Source: Peredibacter starrii | GTDB taxonomy: Bacteria; Bdellovibrionota; Bacteriovoracia; Bacteriovoracales; Bacteriovoracaceae | DNA length: 64,000 bases | Direction: 5' to 3' | Assembly: GCF_034259205.1 (NCBI RefSeq) | Contig: NZ_CP139487.1 | Span: forward strand, 1,488,001-1,552,000 | Part shown: piece by piece, positions 8,223-16,074 of the stretch | Position numbering within the stretch: position 1 is the first letter of the stretch | Layout: every line of letters begins with the position of its first letter | Translations under genes and position numbers: made by a program | The notes under the pieces: model-generated | Database searches by the model: none | What the model saw: only the letters and a program-made list of their open reading frames with translations | Told to the model about the DNA's origin: nothing

Positions 8223-9194
8223 TTATGTTTTAGAAAAAGTCTTATAATTCATGAGTACGATCGCCGCCAGGATCATGAATACCCCAAGCCACTGGATTGG
8301 ACTCACGACTTCACCCAAAAATGTGAAAGCGATACACATAGCAACCGGCAATTCCACCGACGAAAGAATGCTTCCGAGGCCGACTCCCACGATTGGAAAG
8401 CCTTTGTTGAGCATGATCGGCGGGATCACAGTTCCAAAAATCGCCACGATAAGACCGTAAGTCAGGAAAATTCGCGGATCAAATGGCTTATTACGGATGA
8501 ATTCTTCGCCCACGAGGTTGAGATTCAGGTAATGGGGGCCAATTTGGGTAAGCAATGTGAAAAGAAGCACCACAATCAGTCCACCATAAAGCATGATCTT
8601 ACTGCGCTTAACCGGGGCCAAGTGAGAAGCGACACTATTTGTAGAGTAAAGGGTCCAGCTGAAAGACATGGCCGTGAGAATTCCCAGTACCAGTCCGCGG
8701 ATATCAATTGTTAGGTTTGAAGAACCCAGAACTTTCGTCGCGAGAAGTGTTCCAAAGATGATGAAAGCAACTGCTGCGATCTTTTCCATGCTCGGGATAC
8801 GTTTTGTTTGAAAAGCTTCAACGATGATTCCCATCCAAACTGATTGCATCAAAAGTACCACACCAACTGAAGCGTCGATGTATTGAACTGATAGATAATA
8901 AAGCACACTCGTAAGGGCCATCGGAATACCCGCGATCATGAGTTTCTTGATGTCGGTCGCAGAAGCTTTTTGAGCACCCTTTGAGAGGAAAAAATCCAGA
9001 ACCGTGAGGATAAGTGCGCCCCAAATAAATTGAGAAGCAGTCACTTCCGCCGTCGTGAAACTTTGCTTGTAAGCTAGTTTTACGAATGTAGAAAGCATTC
9101 CGTAACTAGAGGATCCAATCAAAATAAAAAGGATACCTGAGGTAAGATTTTGGTTAAGAGAATTCGATTCAGCTTGATACGCGTGAGTTGCCAT
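8223..9194 (-). CDS. DMT-family exporter (two EamA repeats)
   Basis: 323 residues with about ten hydrophobic helices in two EamA halves: about 15-155 (GILFILIGSSSYGMLSTFVKL start, SVQYIDASVGVVLLMQSVWMG) and about 168-318 (RGLVLGILTAMSFSWTLYS start, LSSVELPVAMCIAFTFLGE). The GSILSSVELPVA stretch is the conserved ninth-helix motif. Members export amino acids, metabolites or drugs; the substrate here is unknown. Ribosome site TGGAAG lies six bases before the ATG. It reads in the same direction as the exported-protein operon but is separated from it by that operon's own promoter. Confidence 0.88.
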   Translation of the reverse strand: MATHAYQAESNSLNQNLTSGILFILIGSSSYGMLSTFVKLAYKQSFTTAEVTASQFIWGALILTVLDFFLSKGAQKASATDIKKLMIAGIPMALTSVLYYLSVQYIDASVGVVLLMQSVWMGIIVEAFQTKRIPSMEKIAAVAFIIFGTLLATKVLGSSNLTIDIRGLVLGILTAMSFSWTLYSTNSVASHLAPVKRSKIMLYGGLIVVLLFTLLTQIGPHYLNLNLVGEEFIRNKPFDPRIFLTYGLIVAIFGTVIPPIMLNKGFPIVGVGLGSILSSVELPVAMCIAFTFLGEVVSPIQWLGVFMILAAIVLMNYKTFSKT

Positions 9195-9315
9195 TAAAAA
9201 CTTCCAGTTTAGTTTGGAGTTCCAATAGTCAACTCTTTAGGGCAGTTGGTAGAGACGTTCAACCGTATTATGAACTTATATCAGGACTTGAGGGGCAAAA
9301 TTACGCCCCGATTTA

Positions 9316-10377
9316 TTATTTGTAAAGTAGAAGTGTAATTCCTTGCTGGTTCCCAAGAGAACCATTTCCATGTACGAGACCGAGGTGTGCTTTTTTCGAA
9401 GTCATCAGTCTTTCTCTCATCACGATAAGTGAGTTCAAAGATGTGAGATTCCAAGCGGCTTTTCCAAGATTTAGTCCACCGGTAATAGTCACTTCGTGTT
9501 TAGTTAAAAGCTCCTTCATCTCATTCATGTTTTTCACGAGTCCGAGTCTATAAATAAGTCCCATTGGAACGACTGGGTAACAAGTATAGGCATCGAGAAG
9601 AGCGCGACCTTTTAAAAACTCAGACGCGAAGTTGGTCTTTGATTCTTTGAGGGCCTTATCGATGGTTCGTTTCAAATGAAGATAAGGGGCGATTTTCGGA
9701 AGTGATTCCATTCCATCGACGGAGAGTTTCGTGAAGGCGTTACCGATGATCTGAACGCGTTTCTTCTTAGGAACTTTGAGTTTATCAGCGGTCTTCTCAT
9801 TGGTAAGAACGATCTGACCTGAGTAATCGACGTTTGGATTAGCGCAGTCCACACCTCTAAAATACTTTGTGAGAGGTTGAAACCAACGCTCATCAGGAAG
9901 GTGACCTTCAGGATTAATTTTCTTCCAGGTCTTCGCGTAGTTATTAAAGAGAGCATCGCGGATTTCGAAAAAATCTTTCTCGCTTAGTTTGTGGTAACGA
10001 AGAAAGAGGGGAACGAGATCATTGTAACCTTCAAGCGGAGTGAACTTCTTATTATAGAGCTTCATGAAGCCTTCGCGGGCCCCTTTCTCGTAACCAGTTT
10101 TAAGGTAATCAGTACCCTTGATTACAACGACGTCGGCTTTCTTTGAAGCGAGAAGTTTGCGGGCCTTATCAACCGCAGCGTTTGCTGAAGCACCACTTTT
10201 AAATTGTAATGGCTGAAGTTTATCTTCCCAGCGTTTAGCGAGGTTCACGATTTCTAGAGTCGTGATATGAAGTTCTTTCTTCTGCGCGAGCGCAAGAATC
10301 TTCTCAGTCTCATTATGAGAGCCTTTGTTATCTACAATACGGTCGCCAGCGATGATGAAGGTTTTAGTTTTTGTCAT
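9316..10377 (-). CDS. Thiolase-like protein (SCP-x type), divergent
   Basis: 353 residues from the ATG at 10375-10377. The C-terminal half matches the SCP-x/acetyl-CoA acetyltransferase thiolase fold: LLDAYTCYPVVP (Cys266, matching the DLYSCFP motif), TITGGLNLGKAAWN (298-310) and GLVHGNGSLGNQQG (333-346, matching the GLV-x-GNGG motif). The N-terminal half (KADVVVIKGTDYLKTG) is very divergent, so activity is uncertain. In the family these proteins condense or cleave acyl-CoA. A longer start at 10425 is possible, but it would overlap the upstream lipoprotein gene by 62 bases; the chosen start leaves a 14-base overlap. Confidence 0.6.
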   Translation of the reverse strand: MTKTKTFIIAGDRIVDNKGSHNETEKILALAQKKELHITTLEIVNLAKRWEDKLQPLQFKSGASANAAVDKARKLLASKKADVVVIKGTDYLKTGYEKGAREGFMKLYNKKFTPLEGYNDLVPLFLRYHKLSEKDFFEIRDALFNNYAKTWKKINPEGHLPDERWFQPLTKYFRGVDCANPNVDYSGQIVLTNEKTADKLKVPKKKRVQIIGNAFTKLSVDGMESLPKIAPYLHLKRTIDKALKESKTNFASEFLKGRALLDAYTCYPVVPMGLIYRLGLVKNMNEMKELLTKHEVTITGGLNLGKAAWNLTSLNSLIVMRERLMTSKKAHLGLVHGNGSLGNQQGITLLLYK

Positions 10378-10657
10378 ATTTCTTAATGTCTTGTGGGTTA
10401 AAGCAAGTTTCGATCGGATTGCCATACTTCTCTTTAACGGCCTTTAGGTTGTTCAAGAGAATCAGCTCGTTTAAAGCATTCTGACAGACCTCTTCAGTAT
10501 ATGTGATTTTGAAAGACTTGCAGTTTTCTTCGAACTTCTTCTTGGCGTCTGTGAAGCCTTTGAACTTCTTCATGGAAAGATCATTGCAGGCCTCGAGGTC
10601 ATAGGTCTTGTTGCAGCTGATACAAAGGAGCAATAAGGCGAGAAGCTTGAAGTTCAT
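10364..10657 (-). CDS. Small Cys-containing lipoprotein
   Basis: 97 residues with a signal sequence and lipobox LCISC (Cys15). The mature part has four further cysteines (positions 24, 46, 58 and 85) and is mainly charged and helical. Function unknown. It precedes and slightly overlaps the thiolase-like gene, so the two are probably cotranscribed. No clear Shine-Dalgarno sequence is visible. Confidence 0.7.
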   Translation of the reverse strand: MNFKLLALLLLCISCNKTYDLEACNDLSMKKFKGFTDAKKKFEENCKSFKITYTEEVCQNALNELILLNNLKAVKEKYGNPIETCFNPQDIKKYDKN

Positions 10658-10728
10658 AAAATGACCAACTTTTAGACAGTGGCTAGAATCTGTAACTAAT
10701 TCTAAGGCTATCTAGGCGATTTTAAAAT

Positions 10729-10770
10729 CCTATTTCTGGTACGTGAGTTGCTTATATCTAGCGAAATAGG
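10729..10770 (+). repeat. Inverted repeat with arm touching the SD of 10779
   Basis: CCTATTTC (10729-10736) and GAAATAGG (10763-10770) are exact reverse complements 26 bases apart. The right arm runs into the AGGAG ribosome site of the gene at 10779. A partial extension (GATT with AATC) exists. It is the shortest clear member of the start-mirroring repeats in this window. Confidence 0.45.
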
Positions 10771-10778
10771 AGAATCCC

Positions 10779-11195
10779 ATGAAAGTTCTAGGCTTACTCA
10801 GCTTGCTATTCGTACTTCCATTACTTGGTCAGAAAGCTCATGCTTTCAATGGCCATGGAAAATTTAAAATCGAAATGGTTAAGCCTTGGGGAGAGTTTGG
10901 ATTTCGTGCACTTGGCAAGGGAACGGATATTAAAGAGATGCGTTTTGATTGCGCACAAAACTCTGATGTGGGGTTTGTTGTAAGCGTGGTTAATAACTAT
11001 GGGAAGACCAGTAACATTGTTCTACCTGGTGAGAAGCTAGGTTCGGATAAATATAAATGCCAGGCCGCTTTGAAGAAGTATTTTGAGAACGTTCATACTG
11101 AGCGTGGTCTTGCGAGTTTGAAGGATAAGACTAAGCATAGAACAGTGGACTTGAATGTGGCCGACCAAGGTAAGACGACATTGAGTTTTAGGTAG
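10779..11195 (+). CDS. Small exported protein
   Basis: 138 residues with a signal peptide (cut after KAHA, residue 22). The mature part (FNGHGKFKIEMVKPWGEFGF...) is basic with two cysteines that could form one disulphide. I do not recognise it. AGGAG lies seven bases before the ATG. It stands alone and converges on the gene at 11212-12054. Confidence 0.75.
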   Translation: MKVLGLLSLLFVLPLLGQKAHAFNGHGKFKIEMVKPWGEFGFRALGKGTDIKEMRFDCAQNSDVGFVVSVVNNYGKTSNIVLPGEKLGSDKYKCQAALKKYFENVHTERGLASLKDKTKHRTVDLNVADQGKTTLSFR

Positions 11196-11211
11196 AGTGC
11201 TCCTTTTCACT

Positions 11212-12054
11212 TCAAGGAGAAATGGTTCTCAGTATGCCATTTTGAATCGAGATGACCGTATTTCTTGGGAGAACAATCCCTTCATAATCGGCAATCACCA
11301 AAGAGTTTGAACCAAAATTTGGATCATCTATTTTAAAACTTTTCCCCGACTCATTTTGAATTATTTGAGCAACCTCATTCACGGCTTCAGCAAAAGCTGG
11401 ATCTTTCAACATCTCTCTAAGCAAGTAAGTTGGATTCTTTCTTCCTGAATATTTTTGAACAATGACAATCGATTCTCGCGCCTGTCTCATCTTAAAGTTC
11501 GAATACTGAGGCCAGTCCCTCATTTTCCCAATTCGAACATATCCAGCGTTTTGTTCCATAGGATGGGCCAAATAATTCTTCACCTTAAAGTAGCCACAGA
11601 ACTCGCTATATCTGCCTCTGTCTGCTGTGACTGGATCGGTAATCAATCTGTCCGAGCTGTCTGTCTCCAGAACTTGAAAGTTTAACTTATGTGACCAGAT
11701 GTTATTACTCCCACGTCGGTACCAGTGAAAATCAATTCCAGGATTAACTACTAGTGCAATCAAAGTTTCTTTCTGGTTCGCGCTTAATGGGAAGTATGAG
11801 GTCGGGATAAGTCCCCAGTCTTTTGAAGCTGCCTTGTAGATGTCCTTGCAAGTCATGGATTTGTATTTCTCTCCACTGGCCTCTCCTGGTTGTGCCCAGC
11901 TTCCTTCGGCCCTATTTGTGGCGTAGTTGTAACAATTGTTTGTGGTAAGGACGTCATAGTCATACCAAAACTCAGGGTTAAACTGAGGAATGGATTGAGC
12001 AGAGGCGTGGTTTGTGAGAATAGCAAGAACAGAGACAAAAAATAGTTTTAGCAT
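11212..12054 (-). CDS. Secreted papain-fold-like hydrolase (putative)
   Basis: 280 residues with a signal peptide (cut after ASA, residue 19). The mature part begins with FWYDYDVLTTNNCYNYATN (Cys41), followed by VALVVNPGIDFHWYRRG (His110) and IWSHKL (His122), then ITDPVTADRGRYSEFCGYF. A Cys in an NNCYNY helix, a His after a hydrophobic strand and a following Asp suit a papain/NlpC-like hydrolase. I recall similar unnamed secreted proteins sharing the FHWYR...WSHK and ADRG-Y-EFCGYF stretches, but no tested function. No SD is visible, so the start rests on the signal peptide. Confidence 0.6.
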   Translation of the reverse strand: MLKLFFVSVLAILTNHASAQSIPQFNPEFWYDYDVLTTNNCYNYATNRAEGSWAQPGEASGEKYKSMTCKDIYKAASKDWGLIPTSYFPLSANQKETLIALVVNPGIDFHWYRRGSNNIWSHKLNFQVLETDSSDRLITDPVTADRGRYSEFCGYFKVKNYLAHPMEQNAGYVRIGKMRDWPQYSNFKMRQARESIVIVQKYSGRKNPTYLLREMLKDPAFAEAVNEVAQIIQNESGKSFKIDDPNFGSNSLVIADYEGIVLPRNTVISIQNGILRTISP

Positions 12055-12142
12055 GGCCGGAAACTAACAAAGACTTATCAACCAGTCTAAATGTACCATC
12101 TAGGTTGGAGCACTTTGTATTCATTACATGGAGTGTAAAATT

Positions 12143-12174
12143 CCAGGTTGGCCACGTCTGCTTGGCCAACCTGG
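12143..12174 (-). terminator. 11-bp hairpin, probable terminator of the 42-residue protein gene
   Basis: CCAGGTTGGCC (12143-12153) and GGCCAACCTGG (12164-12174) form a perfect 11-bp stem with a 10-base loop. On the minus strand it is followed by AATTTTAC, a weak T-rich tract. A second stem, GGAGGGG/CCCCTCC (12181-12199), spans the stop codon of the small gene just before it. Confidence 0.65.
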
Positions 12175-12189
12175 AGGATTGGAGGGGCA

Positions 12190-12318
12190 TCACCCCTCCG
12201 AATAAACATATCTCACTACTGGTAATTCTTTCGTCTCAGTTACTTGTTTGTTCTCAGTCATGTGAAAAACGAGCATTAAAAACACGCCCCACGAGACAAA
12301 ATTAATCGCTGCTCTCAT
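12190..12318 (-). CDS. 42-residue single-pass membrane protein
   Basis: The frame starts at 12316-12318 (MRAAINFVSWGVFLMLVFHM...) and stops at 12190-12192. A perfect AGGAGGG ribosome site lies seven bases before the ATG. One hydrophobic helix (about 5-19) is followed by a charged tail ending RYVYSEG. Two hairpins directly follow the stop. The strong ribosome site, membrane helix and terminator make a real gene likely. Function unknown. It is divergent from the cytochrome c peroxidase gene. Confidence 0.75.
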   Translation of the reverse strand: MRAAINFVSWGVFLMLVFHMTENKQVTETKELPVVRYVYSEG

Positions 12319-12388
12319 TTGTACCCTCCTGGTTAAGACCAAGTTAACAACAGATTCTTGCGGCAATATGGAAGAATGCGAAATGAAC

Positions 12389-12454
12389 TTTTACGCGCGT
12401 AAAACCATTACCTGACTTGAATTAAACTAAATTTTCAAGTTTTGATAATCAAAC
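12389..12454. promoter_or_regulatory. Palindrome cluster in divergent promoter region
   Basis: TTTTACGCGCGTAAAA (12389-12404) is a perfect 16-bp palindrome. TTTGAT-A-ATCAAA (12441-12453) is a second inverted repeat; it resembles an FNR half-site pair, but the centre is one base instead of four. CTTGAA/TTCAAG arms lie around 12417-12440. The region separates the small membrane protein gene from the cytochrome c peroxidase gene, so a shared operator is plausible. Confidence 0.55.
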
Positions 12455-12523
12455 TCTTTTGTTCTCGTGTGACTCAAAAGTTAAATTTGTAACTGGATTT
12501 TTACCTAAAAATTGGAGTCGAAA

Positions 12524-13558
12524 ATGATGAAAACCTCAATCTTCCTCACTTTCCTGGCCATGAGTAGCTGGGCCATTGCTCAGGATACTTTTATGGCGCT
12601 TCCTGATAAGGCTCCCGTGCCAAAAAATAATCCAATGACCAAAGAGAAAATTGAACTTGGTAAAATTCTATTCTTCGATCCACGAATTTCGGAGTCCGGC
12701 ACGATCTCATGTAATAGCTGTCACAACGTTATGGCCGGAGGAGATGATGCTCGTGCGACCTCCATTGGTCACGGCGGTCAGAAAGGGAAGCGAAGTGCAC
12801 CGACGGTTTGGAACTCGGCATTCCTTACTGTTCAATTCTGGGATGGTCGTTCACCTGATCTAGAAGACCAGGCAAGAGGTCCAATCACAAATCCAATTGA
12901 AATGGGAATGAAGTCTCATGATGTGGCCCTTGAGAGAATCAGACAAATTCCTGGTTATAAAAAATACTTCGAGGCAGCTTTCCCGAAGGATAAGTCGCCA
13001 ATGAATATCCAAAATGCCGTGAATGCGATCGCTGCTTACGAGCGAACTCTTATTACTCCGGGAAGTAAGTTTGATCAATATATGAAAGGTAATAAGAAGG
13101 CGATGAACGCTCAAGAGATACGCGGTATGAAAACCGTAGAAACTGTTGGCTGTACCGCTTGTCACTTTGGGCCAAACTTTTCTGGACCACTTCCGCCAGA
13201 GAAAGAAGGTAACTATCAGAAGTTTCCACAGAACCCAAATCCTGAGATCGTGAAAAAATATAATCTTAGTGAAGATCTTGGTCGCTATGAAGTGACAAAG
13301 AAGGAAGAGGATAAAAACGTTTACCGAGTTCCAACTTGGAGAAACGTTGCTCTAACTGCTCCTTATTTCCATAACGGATCTGTTAAGACCCTTGAAGAAG
13401 CGGTGAGAGTCATGGGGAAACTTCAACTGGATGTGGATCTAACTAGCAATCAGGTTGAAGATATTGTGGCCTTCCTCAATACACTGACTGGGCCTTTCCC
13501 AGCTCAAACTATGCCTCGTCTCCCTGAACTCAGAGGCAGAACGCTGGTTGAAGACTAA
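12524..13558 (+). CDS. Di-haem cytochrome c peroxidase
   Basis: 344 residues with a signal peptide (cut after AIA, near residue 20). Two haem c sites are present: CNSCH (Cys63, Cys66, His67) and CTACH (Cys210, Cys213, His214). Conserved family segments include LGKILFFDPRIS, the SAPTVWNSAF stretch, FWDGRSPDLEDQA and VPTWRNVALTAPYFHNGS. The enzyme reduces H2O2 to water in the periplasm with electrons from a cytochrome c. GGAG (12514-12517) serves ATG 12524 or 12527; an upstream TTG at 12512 lies before this site and is rejected. Mature length matches the family. The upstream palindromes may link it to oxygen or peroxide control. Confidence 0.93.
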   Translation: MMKTSIFLTFLAMSSWAIAQDTFMALPDKAPVPKNNPMTKEKIELGKILFFDPRISESGTISCNSCHNVMAGGDDARATSIGHGGQKGKRSAPTVWNSAFLTVQFWDGRSPDLEDQARGPITNPIEMGMKSHDVALERIRQIPGYKKYFEAAFPKDKSPMNIQNAVNAIAAYERTLITPGSKFDQYMKGNKKAMNAQEIRGMKTVETVGCTACHFGPNFSGPLPPEKEGNYQKFPQNPNPEIVKKYNLSEDLGRYEVTKKEEDKNVYRVPTWRNVALTAPYFHNGSVKTLEEAVRVMGKLQLDVDLTSNQVEDIVAFLNTLTGPFPAQTMPRLPELRGRTLVED

Positions 13559-13564
13559 AAAATC

Positions 13565-13587
13565 AGGTGTCTAAAACTTAGACACCT
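13565..13587. terminator. Hairpin after cytochrome c peroxidase gene
   Basis: AGGTGTCTAA (13565-13574) and TTAGACACCT (13578-13587) form a 10-bp stem with an AAC loop, six bases after the stop codon. The T-run is better on the minus strand (TTTTTT), so it may act in either direction. Confidence 0.65.
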
Positions 13588-13617
13588 TCCGAATCTCTTT
13601 CTCATTAGTTATTGATT

Positions 13618-13670
13618 CCTATCTCTCTGGCACGCTCTTGCATCTAAATGAGCATCACCAGGGAGATAGG
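13618..13670 (+). promoter_or_regulatory. SD-masking hairpin before the 13672 gene
   Basis: CCTATCTCTCTGG (13618-13630) pairs with CCAGGGAGATAGG (13658-13670) over 13 bp with a single G-U pair. The 27-base loop is unpaired. The right arm contains the GGGAG ribosome site and ends one base before the ATG at 13672. In RNA this stem would hide the ribosome site completely. Confidence 0.7.
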
Positions 13671-13671
13671 T

Positions 13672-14067
13672 ATGAAGTGCTCTAGAATCATCATCGGAAC
13701 ATGTTTAGTTTTGGGCTTTTCGCTTTCATCATTTGCGGGCGAAATGAACTATAACTGTTTAGGTCTCTCGAAGGGTGGTGATGAGCTCCTAGCAGATATC
13801 TCAATTCAAGGTAATCCCAACCAAGACATAGTAGCTTCAAAAGTTGTTCTGAATATTTCGGACAGAACAATTGCCAAAGAATTTGTTGGTCCACTTAAAA
13901 CTTCAAAAGAAATTCCAAGTGTGTCTCTTGATAATGACTTTGAAAGTCTTCACTTCGATGGGCGATTGGAATCCTTCAAACTGACAGATCTATCTGATAA
14001 AGTCTCTCTCACAATAGATGTTAGAGGCGGGGATAGATTTTCACTCATTTGCGGTCTACGAAATTAA
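13672..14067 (+). CDS. Small exported protein with masked ribosome site
   Basis: 131 residues from the ATG at 13672, with a signal peptide (MKCSRIIIGTCLVLGFSLSSFAG). The mature part has two cysteines (in NYNCLGL and SLICGLRN) and alternating beta-type sequence; the size suggests a small periplasmic beta-sandwich. Function unknown. A longer start at 13648 is rejected because GGGAG sits six bases before 13672. The ribosome site lies inside a 13-bp inverted repeat. It converges on the NUDIX gene with a 12-base overlap. Confidence 0.75.
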   Translation: MKCSRIIIGTCLVLGFSLSSFAGEMNYNCLGLSKGGDELLADISIQGNPNQDIVASKVVLNISDRTIAKEFVGPLKTSKEIPSVSLDNDFESLHFDGRLESFKLTDLSDKVSLTIDVRGGDRFSLICGLRN

Positions 14068-14430
14068 GATCGCGATATCTTCTTTGAAAGTAGGCTCTAA
14101 TGTCTTGAGTTCTGCGCGAGAGAACCAGTGAATCACTTCATTTTCATTATTATTAATAACTGGTGTGCCTGAAACGATCTCAGCTTTCCACCAATGGAGC
14201 ATCACTCTGCCATCGTGGGTCGGAGTAGAAGTGATTTTTTGAGTAGGGCGAACGACAATTCCCAGTTCTTCCTGGGCCTCACGAATGACTGCTGCTTCCT
14301 CGGTCTCATTAGGCTCAATGTGGCCCGAAATTGGGCACCAAAAGCCTGGGGCCTTGGCCTTCCAAGCGCTTCGTTTTCCCAATAGAAATTTGCCGTCCTT
14401 TTCTAGGACAATCATGACTGCTTCTTTCAT
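14056..14430 (-). CDS. NUDIX hydrolase
   Basis: 124 residues from the ATG at 14428-14430. The NUDIX box is complete: GHIEPNE at its start, then REAQEELGI, fitting G-x5-E-x7-REUXEEXGU. The sequence before it (MIVLEKDGKFLLGKRSAW) and the HWWKAEIVSG strand after it fit MutT-like enzymes that hydrolyse nucleoside diphosphates linked to another group. Substrate unknown. An in-frame ATG at 14478 would add 16 residues (MEKKLSFFESFGKILF), untypical for the family; the shorter start aligns with the first beta strand. A GAAAAAGCT/AGCTTTTTC palindrome lies in that extra part. Confidence 0.85.
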   Translation of the reverse strand: MKEAVMIVLEKDGKFLLGKRSAWKAKAPGFWCPISGHIEPNETEEAAVIREAQEELGIVVRPTQKITSTPTHDGRVMLHWWKAEIVSGTPVINNNENEVIHWFSRAELKTLEPTFKEDIAILIS

Positions 14431-14495
14431 GAATAATATCTTACCAAAAGACTCGAAAAAGCTAAGCTTTTTCTCCATTTTCCCGATACATAAGC

Positions 14496-15665
14496 GTGAA
14501 AAAGAAACTGCTCATATTCATTCTTCAATCGCTCGCTGTCTGCAGTGCCTTTTCACAAACACGCAAAGAGTTTAAAAATGGCGATACCCCATTTGATAGT
14601 TTGCCACCTAGAATGACCAAAGAGACTTGTGGCAAAGTTGATCTCGCTCCTAAGCTTGGTCCAGTTCACAATCAGACCGGTGGAACTTGTTACGCGTATG
14701 TGGCCCTGGATCTTTTGAACTTCGATGCAGACACAAGATACTCTGCACTTTATCTAGCTGCTCTAAAAGAATACAAAGCGCCTCCAGAGAATCCCATTCA
14801 ATGTACAGAATCATCAGAACCTCCGAAGAAAAGTATCTACAGTGATGTCGGTGGTCTAAAGGGTGGAACGATTAGTGCTGCCGTTAAACTGGGTATGGAG
14901 AAGGGTCTTTGTCCTGAATCACTAGTTCCAGCAACTGATGGAGTCCTTAAGAAGGATTACAAAAAGCTTCTTGAGTATTATGCGGAAGAGGGGCCTAATT
15001 TAATTTGTGATGATAAAGAGAAAAACGAAGTTCTAAGTTCTGATTTTAGAAATCTACTTTCTCAATCAGTTGAAAGCGAAAGCCGCTTTGTGAGTGATGA
15101 AGTGAAAGATGAAGTTCAGCGAATGTATCCAACTCTTTCGGCCGAACGAATCAAAGAAATCGCTGATACGAGCAAGAATCTGGACGAATTTGTTAAACGT
15201 CTAAACGATGATGCCTGCCAAGGGAAGATCGTCAAAGATGTTCCGAAAGGGAAAACTCCTGCCGACATTTCTTCAATCTATAACAGAATCATTGAAAGCT
15301 GTTCTAATTCTTATATCGAAGAGGATAGAGCTTCTTTGTTGGATATGATTAACAAGTCACTCGATAAAGGAAAACCAACCGGTATTGCCTATGTGACTGG
15401 TGGTCTGGTTCAGCCTCCTAAAAAACAAAGCCACGGTTATCATGCAGGTGTAGTAGGTGGAAGAGCTTGGCTGGAAGAAAAGCGTGAAGGTGGAAAAGTC
15501 ATTCAAGAAGCTGGCTGTTACTACACTGTGAAAAATAGCTGGGGACCGGATTGGAAAGTGCCAAGTGGTCTTAAGGCCAAGAGCTCAAGCGAACATCCTG
15601 GTTACTTCATCGTTTCCGAAAAACAATTAATGGAACATGTTTATGGCACAACGACGATTGATTAA
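14496..15665 (+). CDS. Secreted papain-like (C1) cysteine protease
   Basis: 389 residues from a GTG, with a signal peptide (cut after AFS, residue 20). The mature part carries the papain pattern: GPVHNQTGGTCYAYVA with oxyanion Gln60 and catalytic Cys65, GYHAGVVGG with the catalytic His, and YTVKNSWGPDW with the active-site Asn. An insert of about 150 residues between Cys and His is predicted helical and unusually long. Exported C1 proteases fit a predatory or scavenging life. No Shine-Dalgarno sequence is visible before the GTG. The next gene overlaps its end, so both are likely one operon. Confidence 0.88.
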   Translation: MKKKLLIFILQSLAVCSAFSQTRKEFKNGDTPFDSLPPRMTKETCGKVDLAPKLGPVHNQTGGTCYAYVALDLLNFDADTRYSALYLAALKEYKAPPENPIQCTESSEPPKKSIYSDVGGLKGGTISAAVKLGMEKGLCPESLVPATDGVLKKDYKKLLEYYAEEGPNLICDDKEKNEVLSSDFRNLLSQSVESESRFVSDEVKDEVQRMYPTLSAERIKEIADTSKNLDEFVKRLNDDACQGKIVKDVPKGKTPADISSIYNRIIESCSNSYIEEDRASLLDMINKSLDKGKPTGIAYVTGGLVQPPKKQSHGYHAGVVGGRAWLEEKREGGKVIQEAGCYYTVKNSWGPDWKVPSGLKAKSSSEHPGYFIVSEKQLMEHVYGTTTID

Positions 15666-16074
15666 ACTCGCATTAGGTCTAATTTTCGTCATGAGTTCGG
15701 CCCTTGCGGCAGAATCGGATCTATCGTGCAAAGTTCTTTTGGTAAAGAGTCAGAATCTGAAAGCGTCTCAAGAAGTAAAAATATGTACTCTTAGAGAGGA
15801 GACATACTTTATTTCGGCCAATTGCCAGGACCTTAGTTGTAGATTTATGAAAGAACTTAAAGGTCTGAAATTGTCTCATTCACCAGATGAAAGACCGGGA
15901 ATGGAGATTTGTAAGAATTTGAAGGGCACTGTTGAAGAAGTGACTGTTGAGAAGATTTCTTATTCAGTTCTAAGATGTGTGTTCGCCAAGGATAAGTCTT
16001 TTATCAGTTTAAACCTTCTAGAAAGCTGGGATGGAAAGACGTTCAAAGGTCCATCCACCCCAATAGATCTTTAA
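15643..16074 (+). CDS. Exported Cys-rich protein in operon with the C1 protease
   Basis: 143 residues from the ATG at 15643 (MAQRRLIKLALGLIF...), with a signal peptide cut after ALA (residue 22). The mature part has six cysteines and no recognised domain. It overlaps the 3' end of the protease gene by 23 bases, which implies translational coupling. Such coupling would suit a protease inhibitor or chaperone partner, but nothing in the sequence proves this. Confidence 0.7.
   Translation: MAQRRLIKLALGLIFVMSSALAAESDLSCKVLLVKSQNLKASQEVKICTLREETYFISANCQDLSCRFMKELKGLKLSHSPDERPGMEICKNLKGTVEEVTVEKISYSVLRCVFAKDKSFISLNLLESWDGKTFKGPSTPIDL

Noticed and set aside
12105-12305. 66-codon plus-strand frame between 12054 and 12512
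   Set aside because: It crosses the 11-bp hairpin and lies antisense to the better supported 42-residue gene; no ribosome site.
12441-12453. FNR/Anr box before cytochrome c peroxidase
   Set aside because: TTGAT and ATCAA are separated by one base, not the four required for FNR.
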